Part shown: one piece after another, positions 48,700 to 58,583 of the stretch
Numbering within the stretch: position 1 is the first letter of the stretch
Layout of the letters: each line of letters opens with the position of its first letter
Assembly (NCBI GenBank): GCA_024364735.1
Contig: JAGFNQ010001195.1
Span: 1,094,464 to 1,158,463, forward strand
Origin: Boesenbergia rotunda
Lineage: Eukaryota > Streptophyta > Magnoliopsida > Zingiberales > Zingiberaceae
Direction: 5' to 3'
Length of the DNA: 64,000 bases
Made by a program: the position numbers and the translations under genes
Notes under the pieces: model-generated
Database searches by the model: none
Told to the model about the DNA's origin: nothing
The model's input: only the letters and a program-made list of their open reading frames with translations

Positions 48700-49690
48700 A
48701 AGCTTTCGAGGGGAGAAATCGCTACATCCGTCTGAGAGTCGATCCGAGGGAAAGGCTTGCGCTGAGTGAGAATGGAGCCACCCGGTCGGGTGATCTCTCA
48801 GGGGGCGTAGGCCACCACGGATCCCGCCGAGAGCCGATCCGAGGGGAAGGCTCGCGAGGAGCGAGAGTAGGGTCGCCTGGTCGGGTGATTTCTCAGGGAG
48901 CGTGGGCCACCACGCATCCGACTGAGAGCCGATCCGAGGGGAAGGCTCGCGCGGAGTGAGAATAGGGCCGCCCGGTCGGGTGATTTCTCAGGGAGCGTGG
49001 GTCACCACGCATCCGACCGAGAGCCGATCCGAGGGGAAGGCTCGTGCGGAGTGAGAATAGGGCCGCCCGATCGGGTGATTTCTCAGGAAGTGTGGGCCAC
49101 CACGCATCCGACTGAGAGTCGATCCCAGGGGAAGGCTCGCGCGGAGCGAGAATAGGGCCTCCCGGTCAGGTGATTTCTCAGGGAGCGTGGGCCACCACGC
49201 ATCTGACTGAGAGCCGATCCGAGGGGAAGGCTCGGCGGAGCGAGAATAGGGCCGCCCGGTCGGGTGATTTCTAAGGGAGCGTGGGCCACCATGCATCCGA
49301 CCGAGAGCCGATCCGAGGGGAAGGCTCGCGCGGAGCAAGAATAGGGCCACCCGGTCGGGTGATTTCTCAGGGAGCGTGGGCCACCACGCATCCGACTGAG
49401 AGCCGATTCGAGGGGAAGGCTCGCGCGGAGCGAGAATAGGGTCGTCCGGTCGGGTGATTTCTCACGAAGCGTGTGCCACCACGCATCCGATTGAGAGCCG
49501 ATCCGAGGGGAAGGCTCGCGCGGAGCGAGAATAGGGCCGCCCGGTCGGGTGATTTCTCAAGGAGCATGGGCCACCACACATCCGACTGAGAGCCGATCCG
49601 AGGGAAAGGCTCGCGCGGAGTGAGAATAGGGCCGCCCGGTCGGGTGATTTCTCAGGGAGCGTGGGCCACCACGCATCCGACTGAGAGTCG
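48700..49690. repeat. Tandem array, 95-bp unit x about 10
   Basis: The anchor TCGGGTGATTTCTCAGGGAG recurs at 48881, 48976, 49071, 49166, 49260 and 49355, so the spacing is 95 bp (94 once). Each unit reads GGGAGCGTGG, CCACCACGCATCCGACTGAG, AGCCGATCCGAGGGGAAGGC and a GAGAATAGGGCCGCCCGG part. Open frames across it on the minus strand reflect the repeat, not a gene. Confidence 0.95.
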
Positions 49691-50515
49691 AACCGAGGGT
49701 TGAGGGGCATCCCGATCGTCGGAGACATCTCAGGGAGCGTGGATCGCCACGCGTCTGCTGAGAGCCGCGCCGAGGCTTCCCGGTCGTCGGAGTCATCTCT
49801 GGGAGCGTGGATCGCCACGCGTTCGCTGAGAGCCGCGCCGAGGCTTCCCGGTCGTCGGAGACATCTTAGGGAGCGTGGATCGCAACGCGTCCGCTAAGAG
49901 CCGCGCCGAGGCTTCCTGGTCGTCGGAGACATCGCAGGGAGCGTGGATCGCCACGCGTCCGCTGAGAGTCGCGTCGAGGCTTCCCGGTCGTCGGAGACAT
50001 CTCAGGGAGCGTGGATCGCCACACGTCCACTGAGAGCCGCGCCGAGGCTTCTCCGTCGCCGGAGACATCTCAGGGAGCGTGGATCGCCATGCGTCCGCTG
50101 AGAGCCGCGCCGAGGCTTCCCGGTCGCCGGAGACATCTCAGGGAGCATGGTTCGCCATGCGTCCGCTGAGAGCCGCGCTGAGGCTTCCCAATCGTCGGAG
50201 ACATCTCAGGGAGCGTGGATCGCCACGCGTCCGCTGAGGCTTCCCAGTCGTCGCAGACATCTCAGGGAGCGTGGATCGCCACGAGTCCACTGAGAGCTGC
50301 GCCAAGGCTTCCCGGTCGTCGGAGACATCTCAAGGAGCGTGGATCGCCACGCATTCGCTAAGAGCCGCGCTGAGTCTTCCCGGTCGTCGGAGACATCTCA
50401 GGGAGCGTGGATCGCCACGCGCCCGTTGAGAGCCGTGCCGAGGATTCCCGGTCGTCGGAGACATCTCAGGGAGCGTGGATCGCCATGCGTCCGCTGAGAG
50501 CCGCGCCGAGGGAAA
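49690..50515. repeat. Tandem array, 68-bp unit x about 12
   Basis: The anchor GTCGGAGACATCTCAGGGAG recurs every 68 bp (49718, 49786, 49854 and on). The unit holds CGTGGATCGCCACGCGTCCG and CTGAGAGCCGCGCCGAGGCT. It shares the CTCAGGGAGCGTGG and GAGAGCCG words with the preceding 95-bp unit, so one array was probably derived from the other by loss of about 27 bp. One unit near 50220 is shortened. Confidence 0.95.
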
Positions 50516-50559
50516 TGCAGCAACAACTATTTTCCCAGAAAATCAGCCTTGAGGTGCGC

Positions 50560-50880
50560 AAAAGAGTATATGAGATGTATCCGGAAGGCCAGATCTCAGA
50601 CACGCGGAGAGTGTATAAGATATATCCAGATTTTAAATACGCGATGCGCAAATAAGAAATATCCCGAAGACCAGACTATAGAAACGCAGAGAATATGTGT
50701 GGTATATCCAGAAGGCCAGACTTTAGATGCGCGGAGAATATGTGAGGTATATCCAGAAGGCCAGACTTCAGATGCGCGGAGAATATGTGAGGTATATCCA
50801 GAAGGCCAGACCTCAGATGCGCGGAGAGTGTATAAGATATATCCAGATTTTAAATACGCGATGCGCAAATAAGACATATC
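50560..50880. repeat. Tandem array, 45-bp unit, framed by 50-bp duplicates
   Basis: GGTATATCCAGAAGGCCAGA begins at 50701, 50746 and 50791 (period 45). The flanking block containing AGATATATCCAGATTTTAAA and GCGATGCGCAAATAAG occurs at both ends (50608 and 50836). Because 45 is a multiple of three, a plus-strand frame gives a repeated 15-residue peptide (RRICEVYPEGQTSDA). Sequence is unrelated to the two preceding arrays. Confidence 0.9.
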
Positions 50881-51079
50881 CCGAAGACCAGACCTCTCTG
50901 GCTTACTAGAAGAAGAGCGAATCAAGCATCGCCATGGGGGGATCTGCAATAAGGCCTCCAGTGGATTGATGGATCATCCGGGGTCAGTTGAAAAGAGGCT
51001 CGTATTCTTTGGGATCGTCCACCATCAGCACCCGGCTGGGTCTCCCATCTCCACTTCCGATCAGGATGCTGGTGTCCCT

Positions 51080-51096
51080 CCTTCTAGCGCCAAATT
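51080..51096 (-). other. Primer-binding region of the gypsy derivative
   Basis: The minus strand reads AATTTGGCGCT directly after the LTR end GGATCA. The same arrangement (GATCA then AATTTGGCGTCG) follows the left LTR of the element at 52310. An open frame of about 35 codons follows on the minus strand (to 50984) but is not recognisable as gag. Confidence 0.7.
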
Positions 51097-52062
51097 TGAT
51101 CCTGTCGCGAAGCAGGGTGGCGGACTGCTGGGCTGAGTGGTCTCCCAGGTGGCACGAGCCAGTGAGGTGGCGAAGAGCTGACCGCGACTCGGCCGGATAC
51201 TGCAAAACAACGACCGTTAGTAAACTCGCCGGAGATTTCCCCGGTCAGGCACTCCGACGGTCAAGTCAGTATCCGCAGGCATAGTAGTCGAAACTGAATT
51301 GAAATGAGACAAGAGGTGCGAGAACTCGCATGCGCGCGTACCTGCGGCAGGGGGAGTGCGGAGCTTGTATAACCGGGGAAGTTGACAACCCTTGTCCGTC
51401 TTGACGAGACAAGAGTGTGGTAGCTGTCAGCTCGTGGGGAGCACTTAGGAGCGGCGCGGCATGGCGCGGGGTGCTTAAGCAGTACGAGAGTACTGGGTGC
51501 GCAGTACGAAGTACTGGGTGGGCGGACTAGCCGCTAGAAGTGTCAGAGGTGAGTAAGGCATGCGGAACCCCGTTAGCAGGGTCGTACCCTGGATATAATG
51601 ATGTAGGGGGCGTAAGGGCGAGATGCCCCATGCCCCGAGCGCCGACTGGCAAGTTCGCATGCTGGGGACCGAGTCGGGTAAAGGCCAGCGAGCGTGGGCA
51701 GCCACGCGTCCGACTGGTAGGATGGAAGCGCAGGGTATGCCCTGGATCGGGGGGTTACCGAGGGATGTCTGCCTGATTTATTTAAGTATCCCATCTATGT
51801 GATGTCATGAGAGCGTGCATTATCACACACCCGATTAGGGCGTCCGACCTAGCCCTAGGTTGGGGAGGGGCCAAGGAGTGTAGGCAACTAAGCCTATGCT
51901 GGGTAGGATGACCGGTGGTCGGCTCGACGCTGTCCCCGGGGTGCCCCTGGCTCGGGATCTTACCCAGGGCTTCTGCCGCTGATCTGTCAATTAAACCTTC
52001 CCGGCGCCAGGCTGGCTGGCGGGCCCGGCCTATGCACCTACCCATAGGCAAGGCCGGGATCA
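51097..52062 (-). repeat. 5' LTR of the gypsy derivative
   Basis: Continuous 966-bp copy with inverted terminal words TGATCC (51097) and GGGATCA (ending 52062). It matches the split left LTR throughout, including the GATATAATGATGTAGGGG and CCTAGGTTGGGGAGG blocks. Confidence 0.9.
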
Positions 52063-52309
52063 ATTCCTATGATTTATCTTCTCCGTATTAATCCTTAAAC
52101 AAATTGATGAGGCCTCCTCTGTATTGGTTCTGGGATGGATTGACGGGAACGTTAAAAATGAACGAATCACCTTTATACCTGAAACAAATTGACGAGTACG
52201 CTAAAGCGAAAGAATTCATTTTTACCACACAGTAGGATGCATTATCTTTGAGAGAATTATATTTTTAGTATGGTAAATTATATTTTTCAATTTAAATCCT
52301 TATCTATAC

Positions 52310-53221
52310 TGATCCGGGCGAGTAGTTTTCAAAGGGGTTCAAGGGCTCGGTTGGATCCGACTTGGGTCAAAGAAGGTTGGGCCGGGTTGACCTCGGTCCA
52401 ATGAGCTGGATATGAACCTGGGCAGGAAGGGTAGAGGTCGAGACAGGTAGGGCCCTGGTTCGGCCTCGGTCACTCAGGGTCGGTCACCTAAGGTTGGCCA
52501 CTCTGAGGTCGACCACTCGGGGCTGGTCACCTGAGGTCGGCCACTCGGGGCTGGTCACCTGAGGCCGGCCACTCGGGGCTGGTCACCTGAGGCCGGCCAC
52601 TCGGGGCTGGTCACCCGAGGTCGGCCACTCGGGGTCAGTCACCCGAGGTCGGTCACTCGGGTCGGGTGTCTCTAGCCGAACGCCCTGAGGCCACCCCATG
52701 AACGGAAATGGCTCAGGATCTGGGCTTATCCGACCGACCCAGACTGTAAGTTAAGATGAGCCGACCGAATGAACATGGGCGATTAAAGAGCCACCTCCGC
52801 AGTAATAATGTGTCAAACCTCTGACATAATCATTACCTGACAGAGCCGCTAAATATTAATGAGGATCAGAGGAGGCAGTTTAGACAGGTTGTCAGGCGGC
52901 TGTGGCAGTCTCACAGGGCAACTAAAGCTGTCATTGGCCCAGTCTGCCTACTGACCCATCCTTAATGATACAGGACAACCCTGACATGATAGAGAGCTTT
53001 CCCTCCCCTATATAAACCCCCCTTGGGGCTCCAAAGAAGAGATTGCTGCCCTTTGCAACCACAACTCCACTTTGAGTACTTCCTTTTGGTCCGACCTGAG
53101 TGAGTGGTATTTGACCCGTGGTTAAGCCCGAGCCCGACCCCCCATGCTATAGCAGACCGGGTCGTCTTGGTTAGACCGAGTCAGCCGAGTGAGAACCGAT
53201 CTTCACTTGTCGACATGATCA
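52310..53221 (+). repeat. 5' LTR with 28-bp minisatellite and TATA box
   Basis: 912 bp. The 28-bp unit around CACTCGGGGCTGGTCACCTG repeats at 52514, 52542, 52570 and 52598, with degenerate copies on both sides (52465-52670). CTATATAAACCCCCCTTGGG at 53010 is the promoter TATA and is shared with the right LTR at 57129. Confidence 0.9.
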
Positions 53222-53224
53222 AAT

Positions 53225-53902
53225 TTGGCGTCGTCTATGAGAACTCAGCCTGATCGAAAGTTGAAGATGAGTGACTCCAACCGGGTGACCGTTACTTTTT
53301 CACAAGAAGACCTTGATTTGTTGGTAGCAGCTAAAGCTCAGAAGCTGACAGTAGAGCAGAAGCTGGCAGCAGAGCAGAAGATGGCCGCCTGCCCGGCGCA
53401 TGAGGGCCCTACCGAGCCAACGACTCGCGTTGGCACCGAAGGAGGAGCTCAGCCGGGTGATAGCCCTCACTTTCCCCGAGTGTTATTCGGTCCAGCAGAA
53501 GGCGCTGGACAATCTGACCCTCAAGAAGTTTGTTCTAGTCAGGCCAGAATCAACAAAGGGAAGGCCCCCATCAGTCAAGCCCCAGCTGACCACACCGGGT
53601 TCCCCTTCTTCAGACAAGTTCTGCAAGAGCCAGTCCCCAAGCATTTCCGGATCTTGTCCATTCCAGAATATGAAGGAGCTACAGATCCAAAGAAACACCT
53701 GATGAAGTTTGAGAATACAACTTTGCTGTATCAATACATGGATGGTATCAAGTGCCGAGCGTTCCTGACCAACCTGGTAGGGCCCGCTCAGCGCTGGTTC
53801 GACAGAACTCCATTGTCTCAAAAGGAAAAAGCATTGGTCGTGTATAGGCCCTTCCTTCCATCATATGCTGGCATTCGTATTCCCAAGTGGACTAGGAAAT
53901 GA
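53225..53902 (+). pseudogene. Gypsy gag, truncated
   Basis: The frame starts 4 bp after the LTR. The likely start is the ATG at 53237 (MRTQPDRKLKM) or 53267. A charged helical stretch with repeated KLAAEQK words leads to the gag core (PVPKHFRILSIPEYEGATDP, KKHLMKFENTTLLYQYMDG, CRAFLTNLVGPAQRWFDRTP), typical of Tat-type gypsy gag. Homology stops after about 200 residues, where the sequence should continue through the rest of gag and pol. The downstream part to 53902 is not gag-like, marking a deletion junction near 53820. Confidence 0.8.
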
Positions 53903-54149
53903 TTAGCTCTAACGAAGCACTTCCTTCCGACAAGGCCGAAATCCAACCGATCTGGATACCTCGAGCCCTTGCTTGACGACTGGAGGCACCGCCAGTGAAG
54001 GAGCCTGCTCCTTCGCAGGCTCGGCGATCGTGAGTTGTCGGAGTTCCTCACTGATCGAAGAGGACGAGGGTGAATCTACTGTTGTGGCAGGCAAAGAGAC
54101 GTCTAGAGCTGGATTTGATCGAGGAAATTCAGGATCGGGCATCGGTCCG

Positions 54150-54405
54150 AACGACTGCTTACCGGCTAAGGATGCAATGAAGATACAATCTAGAGGTCAT
54201 ACCCTGGAGTTTCCAGGTCGGCGACCGTGTATGGAAGAGAGTCAAACCGGTCGGGGAGGTGAGCAAGCTGAAGCCCCCAATGAGGAGAACTCTTCCTGGT
54301 GATCGAGAAGTTGGGGATGAGAGCCTATTATTTGCAAGATGCCCAAGGAAAGACGCTGAGAAGGCCTTGGAGTGCAACACACTTAAAATTGTATCGTGAG
54401 GAAAG
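54150..54405 (+). pseudogene. Integrase C-terminal remnant of the gypsy element
   Basis: QVGDRVWKRVKPVGEVSKL appears at about 54210-54270. In another frame MRAYYLQDAQGKTLRRPWSA then THLKLYREES ends at about 54405. This is the usual last part of plant gypsy integrase. A frameshift lies between the two pieces. Everything between gag and this remnant is missing. Confidence 0.7.
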
Positions 54406-54474
54406 TTGAGTTGAGTGATCCTTGTAATTGTATCATGTAAATATGATAGTGGAACTCAGGGCACCCAGAAGGCA

Positions 54475-55310
54475 GCTCTTGCAGGTTGTAAGTGGGCATG
54501 CTCCCACGCACCCACCAGGCTCAGCAGCGGCCGGGCTTGGCGCTCCACGTTCGGTCGGGCCTGGTCGGGCGTGGCGCTCCACGTTCGACAGGGTATGCCA
54601 GACGGTGTCCAGACTCTTGCTCTTGTAAGTTATAAGTGGGCATGCTCCCACGCACCCACCGGACTTGGCGCTCTACGTTCGGTCGAGCCTGGTCAGGCGT
54701 GGCGCTCCACGTTCGATCAGGGTAAGTCAGACGGTGTCCAGACTCTTGCTCTTGCAAGTTATAAGTGGGTATGCTCCCACGTAACCATCGGACTCGGCGC
54801 CGATCGAGCGTGGCGCTCCACGCTTGGTCGGGCCCGGCCTGGCGTGGCCCTCCACGCTCGGTCAGGGTAAGCCAGACGGTGTCCAGACTCTTGCTCTTGC
54901 AAGTTATAAGTGGGTATGCTCCCACGCACCCACCAGACTCGGCTTCGATCGAGCGTGGCGCTCTACGTTCGGTCAGGCTCGGCATGGCGTGACACTCCAC
55001 GCTCGGTTAGGGTAAGCCAAATGGTGTCCAGACTCTTGCTCTTGCAAGTTATAAGTGGACATGCTCCTACACACCCACCGGACTCGGCGCCGATTGAGCG
55101 TGGCGCTCCACGTTCGGTCGGGCCCGGTCTGGCGTGGCGCTCCACGCTTGGTCAGGGTAAGTCAGACGGTGTCCAGACTCCTGCTTTTGCAAGTTACAAT
55201 TGGGCATGCTCCCACACAACCACCGACCTCGCGGCAGACTGGACGTGGCTGCCCACGCTCCATTAAGGTCTCCCGAGCGGCATTGAGACACTTGCTCTTC
55301 AGCAAGTTAT
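54475..55310. repeat. Tandem array, 130-155-bp units x 6, gypsy interior
   Basis: TAAGTGGGCATGCTCCCACG recurs at about 54489, 54633, 54762, 54907, 55062 and 55197, so unit length varies. Each unit has one or two copies of GGCGCTCCACGTTCGGTCGG and ends in GTCCAGACTCTTGCTCTTGC. Length differences come from having one or two of the inner CGTGGCGCTCCACG blocks, which are themselves palindromic. Confidence 0.85.
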
Positions 55311-55334
55311 AAAGGTGATTGCTCACACGCCTTA

Positions 55335-55520
55335 GCCACTCAGCCGCTCTACTCGGCACCCAGCTGCTCTGCTCGGCACCCAGCAGCTCTGCTCGGCACC
55401 CAGCCATTCTGCTCGGCACCCAGCCGCTCTACTCGGCACCCAGCTGCTCTGCTCGGCACTCAGCCGCTCTGCTCGGCACTCAACCGCTCTATTCGGCATT
55501 CAGCTACTCAACCACTCAGC
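55335..55520. repeat. 20-bp tandem array x about 9
   Basis: Unit CTCGGCACCCAGCTGCTCTG with single changes, from CCACTCAGCCGCTCTACT to CAGCTACTCA. It decays to the right (55520-55620) into CACTCAG/CACTCTG words. Confidence 0.9.
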
Positions 55521-55927
55521 TTGGCACTCAGCCACTCTGCTATGTCATCTGTTCGGCACTCCGTCATTCGGCTCTGTCACCTGCCAGGCAACTAGTCACT
55601 CTACTCAGTTGCTTGCCTACTCAGCCATTGCTCAGTCGTTTACTAGGCTCTATGCCACATTCGTGGCACCCGCAACCATTTGCTTGGTTCGACAAAAATG
55701 CTTAGTTGTTTGTCATACACAGATTTGTCACTCGTCCAACACGATCCAATTACTCGCTTGACATAACTAAATACTCTAGCGGCGACATTCCGAGGGATGA
55801 AATACTGATTAACTGAGTAAAATCTAACCCGCAACTTCTGATTGGTTGTTCTTCTATCAAAGGAGATCCATTCCAACCTAATTCTAGGATGGAAAGTACG
55901 GATGGAATAAGTCAAACCACTAGATTT

Positions 55928-56170
55928 AGTCTGGTCAGTCAGACTCGCGCCTCCTTCGACTAGACTTGAAGGGGAGATATGTGATCCGGGGAGATAAACG
56001 CGTGGCAGATGCATTGATAGCTGACTTGATAGGGGACTCGACATTTAAGGATAAAGATCTTGAAGCAATAATGAGGGTCAGGGGGTGTGAAAGTAGGGTT
56101 TATCCGACCGGGCAAGCAGCCTAGTCAGTCGGACTTGACGCCTCCTTTGACTAGACTTGAAGGGGAGGCT
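55928..56170 (+). repeat. Duplicated polypurine-tract region before the right LTR
   Basis: GACTAGACTTGAAGGGGAG occurs at about 55958 and 56150. Both copies are preceded by GTCAGTC...CGCCTCC and followed within a few bases by a TG-GATCC word like the LTR start. The second copy directly abuts the LTR. The first may mark an earlier LTR start or a local duplication of about 190 bp. Confidence 0.75.
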
Positions 56171-57338
56171 TGAGATCCAGTTGGGTAAGTTTTTGGAGCT
56201 GATTAGGGGTCCGGTCGGATTGGGTCTGGGTCAGACAAAGTGGGTCGGGTTCAGTATCTGGCTAAGAGGATCAGGATTCGAAGCAACTTGAGACGAGGCC
56301 CAATCAGTGGCGCCCGAGCAGACATTCCCGGCCGAGAACTTTAGTGGTCGGGGATCACTAGTTGGGAAAGTTTAGTCCAGATAAAGCAAAAGCGTTTTGT
56401 CGGATCTCTTTATGAGTGTTCGGCAAGCAATAGGCCCCCCAGGCGGGGTCTCCCGGTTGGGGTCACCCGGAGTGACAGACCCAGGGTGGCCAACCCAGAG
56501 TGACCGACCCAGGATGGCCGACCCAGGGTGGCCGACCCAGAGTGATAGACCCAAGGTGGCCGACCCAACGCGACAGACCTAGGGTGGCCGACCCAGGTTG
56601 GTCGACCCAGAGTGACCAACCCAGGGTGGCCGACCAAGAGTGACAGACTCAGGGTGGTCGACCCAGGGTGGCCGACCCAGAGTGACAGACCCAGAGTGAC
56701 AGACCCAGGGTGGGCGACTCAGAGTGACCGATCCAGGGTGGCTGACCCAGAGTGACAGACCTAGAGTGACAGACCTAGGGTGGCCGACCCAGAGTGACAG
56801 ACCCAGGGTAGCCGACCCAGAGTGACAGACCCAGGGTGGCCGACCCAGAGTAACAGACCCAGGGTGGTCGACCCAGAGTGAGTGAATGGTCGCAGTAGCA
56901 GTAAAGATCATCTGAATCTCCCTATTCTCAGAAGAGGATTTTTGACATAATCATGACCTGACAGAGCCGCTAACATTAATGAGGGTCAGAGGGGACAACC
57001 TAGACAGACTGTCAGGCGGTTGTGATAGTCTCACAGAGCAGCTAAGGGTGCCATTAGTTCAGTCTGCCAACTGACCATTCCTTAATAAGACATGACAGCT
57101 CTGACAAGGCAAAGAGCTTCCCCTCCCCTATATAAACCCCCCTTGGGGCTCTAAAGAGGGGGTTGCTGTCATTTGAAACCTTTGCTCCCTTTGTGCTCTC
57201 GTTTTTGATCCGACCCAAGCCACTTGTGTCCTATTAGCATTCAAGCCCGACTTGACCCCCGAACTACTGTAGATCAGAGTCATTTTGGTCAGACCGAGTC
57301 ATCCGTGAGAAGACCGTCTTCGCTTATCGACAGGATCA
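56171..57338 (+). repeat. 3' LTR with 14-bp minisatellite
   Basis: 1168 bp. About thirty 14-bp units (AGTGACCGACCCAG / GGTGGCCGACCCAG / AGTGACAGACCCAG) fill 56455-56885. The remainder aligns with the left LTR, including the TATA box at 57129 and the end GACAGGATCA. Confidence 0.9.
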
Positions 57339-57343
57339 TATAC

Positions 57344-58583
57344 GTTCACATTTTTATATCTAAACTTGTATTATTTTTGCATTTCAATCTTTTTTTCCGA
57401 AATTAAAACTCATCTTTGGTAATTGCCTCACGGGCGATGACAATACTGTGATAAAAACTAAACTTAGATATTTTTTATTTTTATAAACAAATCACCTGAC
57501 CAATTTTGTAAGTTCACCTAGATTTTAAAATAAATAACACATTATCATCCTAAAAATAAAATTAATAAAATAATTTTTTTTAAAAAAAATATTACCATCG
57601 TATTTCTTCCCCAACCCCACGATCACCCACCAAAAAAATATTTATTTTATTGATTTTATTTTTAATGTATGTGATTTTGATTTGATTTTCTTTATTTATT
57701 CTAATAACCAGGTTGCTACGTTCATCAAATATAAAAATATATTCAAATTTATTTTCATGATAATATCGTCGCCTCTAGCTAGGCAATTAATTATCGGTGA
57801 TTAATTTGAATTTCATATATAAAATCATTAAAATTAAAAAATAATACAAATTAGTAAATTATAAATATGAATTTATATATACTAAAATTAAAATTAGAAA
57901 AAAATGTAACTTTCTGGACTAATAATATAATTTTTTCTGCATGCATGGAATTCTCCTCGCCATCAAGCAATTAGCTCTGGTTTAACTTCAGCGCGCGCGC
58001 GCGAGGATTGAACTAGAAGAAAGAGGGAACATCCACAGGTACTTAATATTATATATATGTTAACATGCATCTATATTAAATTAAGTTTTGGACGTAATTG
58101 ATAGCTTACCACGTCATAAATTTATAACAAATTAACACTGCAATTTGTCATGTATATAGTATTAATTATATAGAGATTTTTAGAGGTTATGATACAGTAA
58201 TAGAATGATTAATCGAGATTTTAGATATTCGTAGTTTGATCCCTAGTTACGATATATTTTGTATAAATTTTTTCTTCAAATGAGACGTGAATTATGGGAC
58301 GCTAAATTTCTAAATCGCCTACCGTGAACATTTCTTTATTTTTCTTGGAAATTGATAAAAATTTTTGCTGAGACTAAATCAATTCCCCTAAATTTTTTTA
58401 CTATCTGATTCAATATTTCTTTAATTTTCGAGTATGCAACTCTATATACCATTTGTTCCTTAATCTTTATAAAGAAAAGCTTTAGGTGCAACAACCTTTT
58501 TCAAGAGTGTTTAGGTACCAATATATTGACGTACAAATAATTTGGTAGGTCACCCATTTTATTATAACAAATCATGGAAATAT
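57344..58583. other. AT-rich stretch, no gene seen
   Basis: No coding signal. A short (GC)n run at 57991-58003 is the only notable low-complexity feature. Confidence 0.5.

Larger units (their letters stand above)
39489..52062 (-). mobile_element. Non-autonomous Ty3-gypsy element (Tat-like), minus orientation, about 12.6 kb
   Basis: Two LTRs of about 966 bp flank it. The left copy is 39489-40243 plus 42537-42748, split by a nested solo LTR; the right copy is 51097-52062. Read on the minus strand they begin TGATCCCGGCC and end CGACAGGATCA. Directly inside the right LTR is AATTTGGCGCT, the primer-binding region, which fixes the element on the minus strand. No gag, protease, reverse transcriptase or integrase is visible on that strand. 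Instead there are plus-strand ORFs of the PF04195/plant mobile-domain kind (43333-45180 and 46779-48235) and three tandem arrays (48700-50870). Tat-lineage gypsy elements are known to carry extra antisense ORFs near the 3' LTR, which fits. I could not confirm a target duplication. Confidence 0.75.
52310..57338 (+). mobile_element. Ty3-gypsy element, internally deleted, TSD TATAC
   Basis: Left LTR 52310-53221 and right LTR 56171-57338 both run TGATCC or TGAGATCC to GATCA. The 5-bp TATAC flanks the whole element (52305-52309 and 57339-57343). After the left LTR comes AATTTGGCGTCG (primer-binding region). Before the right LTR comes the purine tract GAAGGGGAG. The interior holds a truncated gag and a small integrase end but no protease, reverse transcriptase or RNase H, plus two tandem arrays. 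Non-autonomous. Confidence 0.9.

Noticed and set aside
48988..50068. Long minus-strand open frames with repeating Ser/Pro/Arg peptides
   Set aside because: Products of the 95-bp and 68-bp tandem arrays; no start or domain, and repeat phase explains the open frames.
48700..50880. Regularly spaced repeats considered as a CRISPR-like array
   Set aside because: Units are contiguous tandem repeats without unique spacers, and this is plant nuclear DNA.
39489..52067. A GATCA target duplication for the gypsy derivative
   Set aside because: GATCA is present at both outer edges, but it is also part of the LTR end (GGATCA) and of the sequence next to the primer-binding region, so it cannot be counted as a TSD. 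The next outer bases (GTCCT vs ATTCC) do not match.
54428..55266. Overlapping open frames of 60-160 residues on both strands
   Set aside because: They arise from the 130-155-bp array; peptides are repetitive translations of the same unit.
56372..56911. Minus-strand frames with repeated Gly-His-Pro-Gly-Ser peptides
   Set aside because: Translation of the 14-bp LTR minisatellite; period times three explains the peptide repeat.
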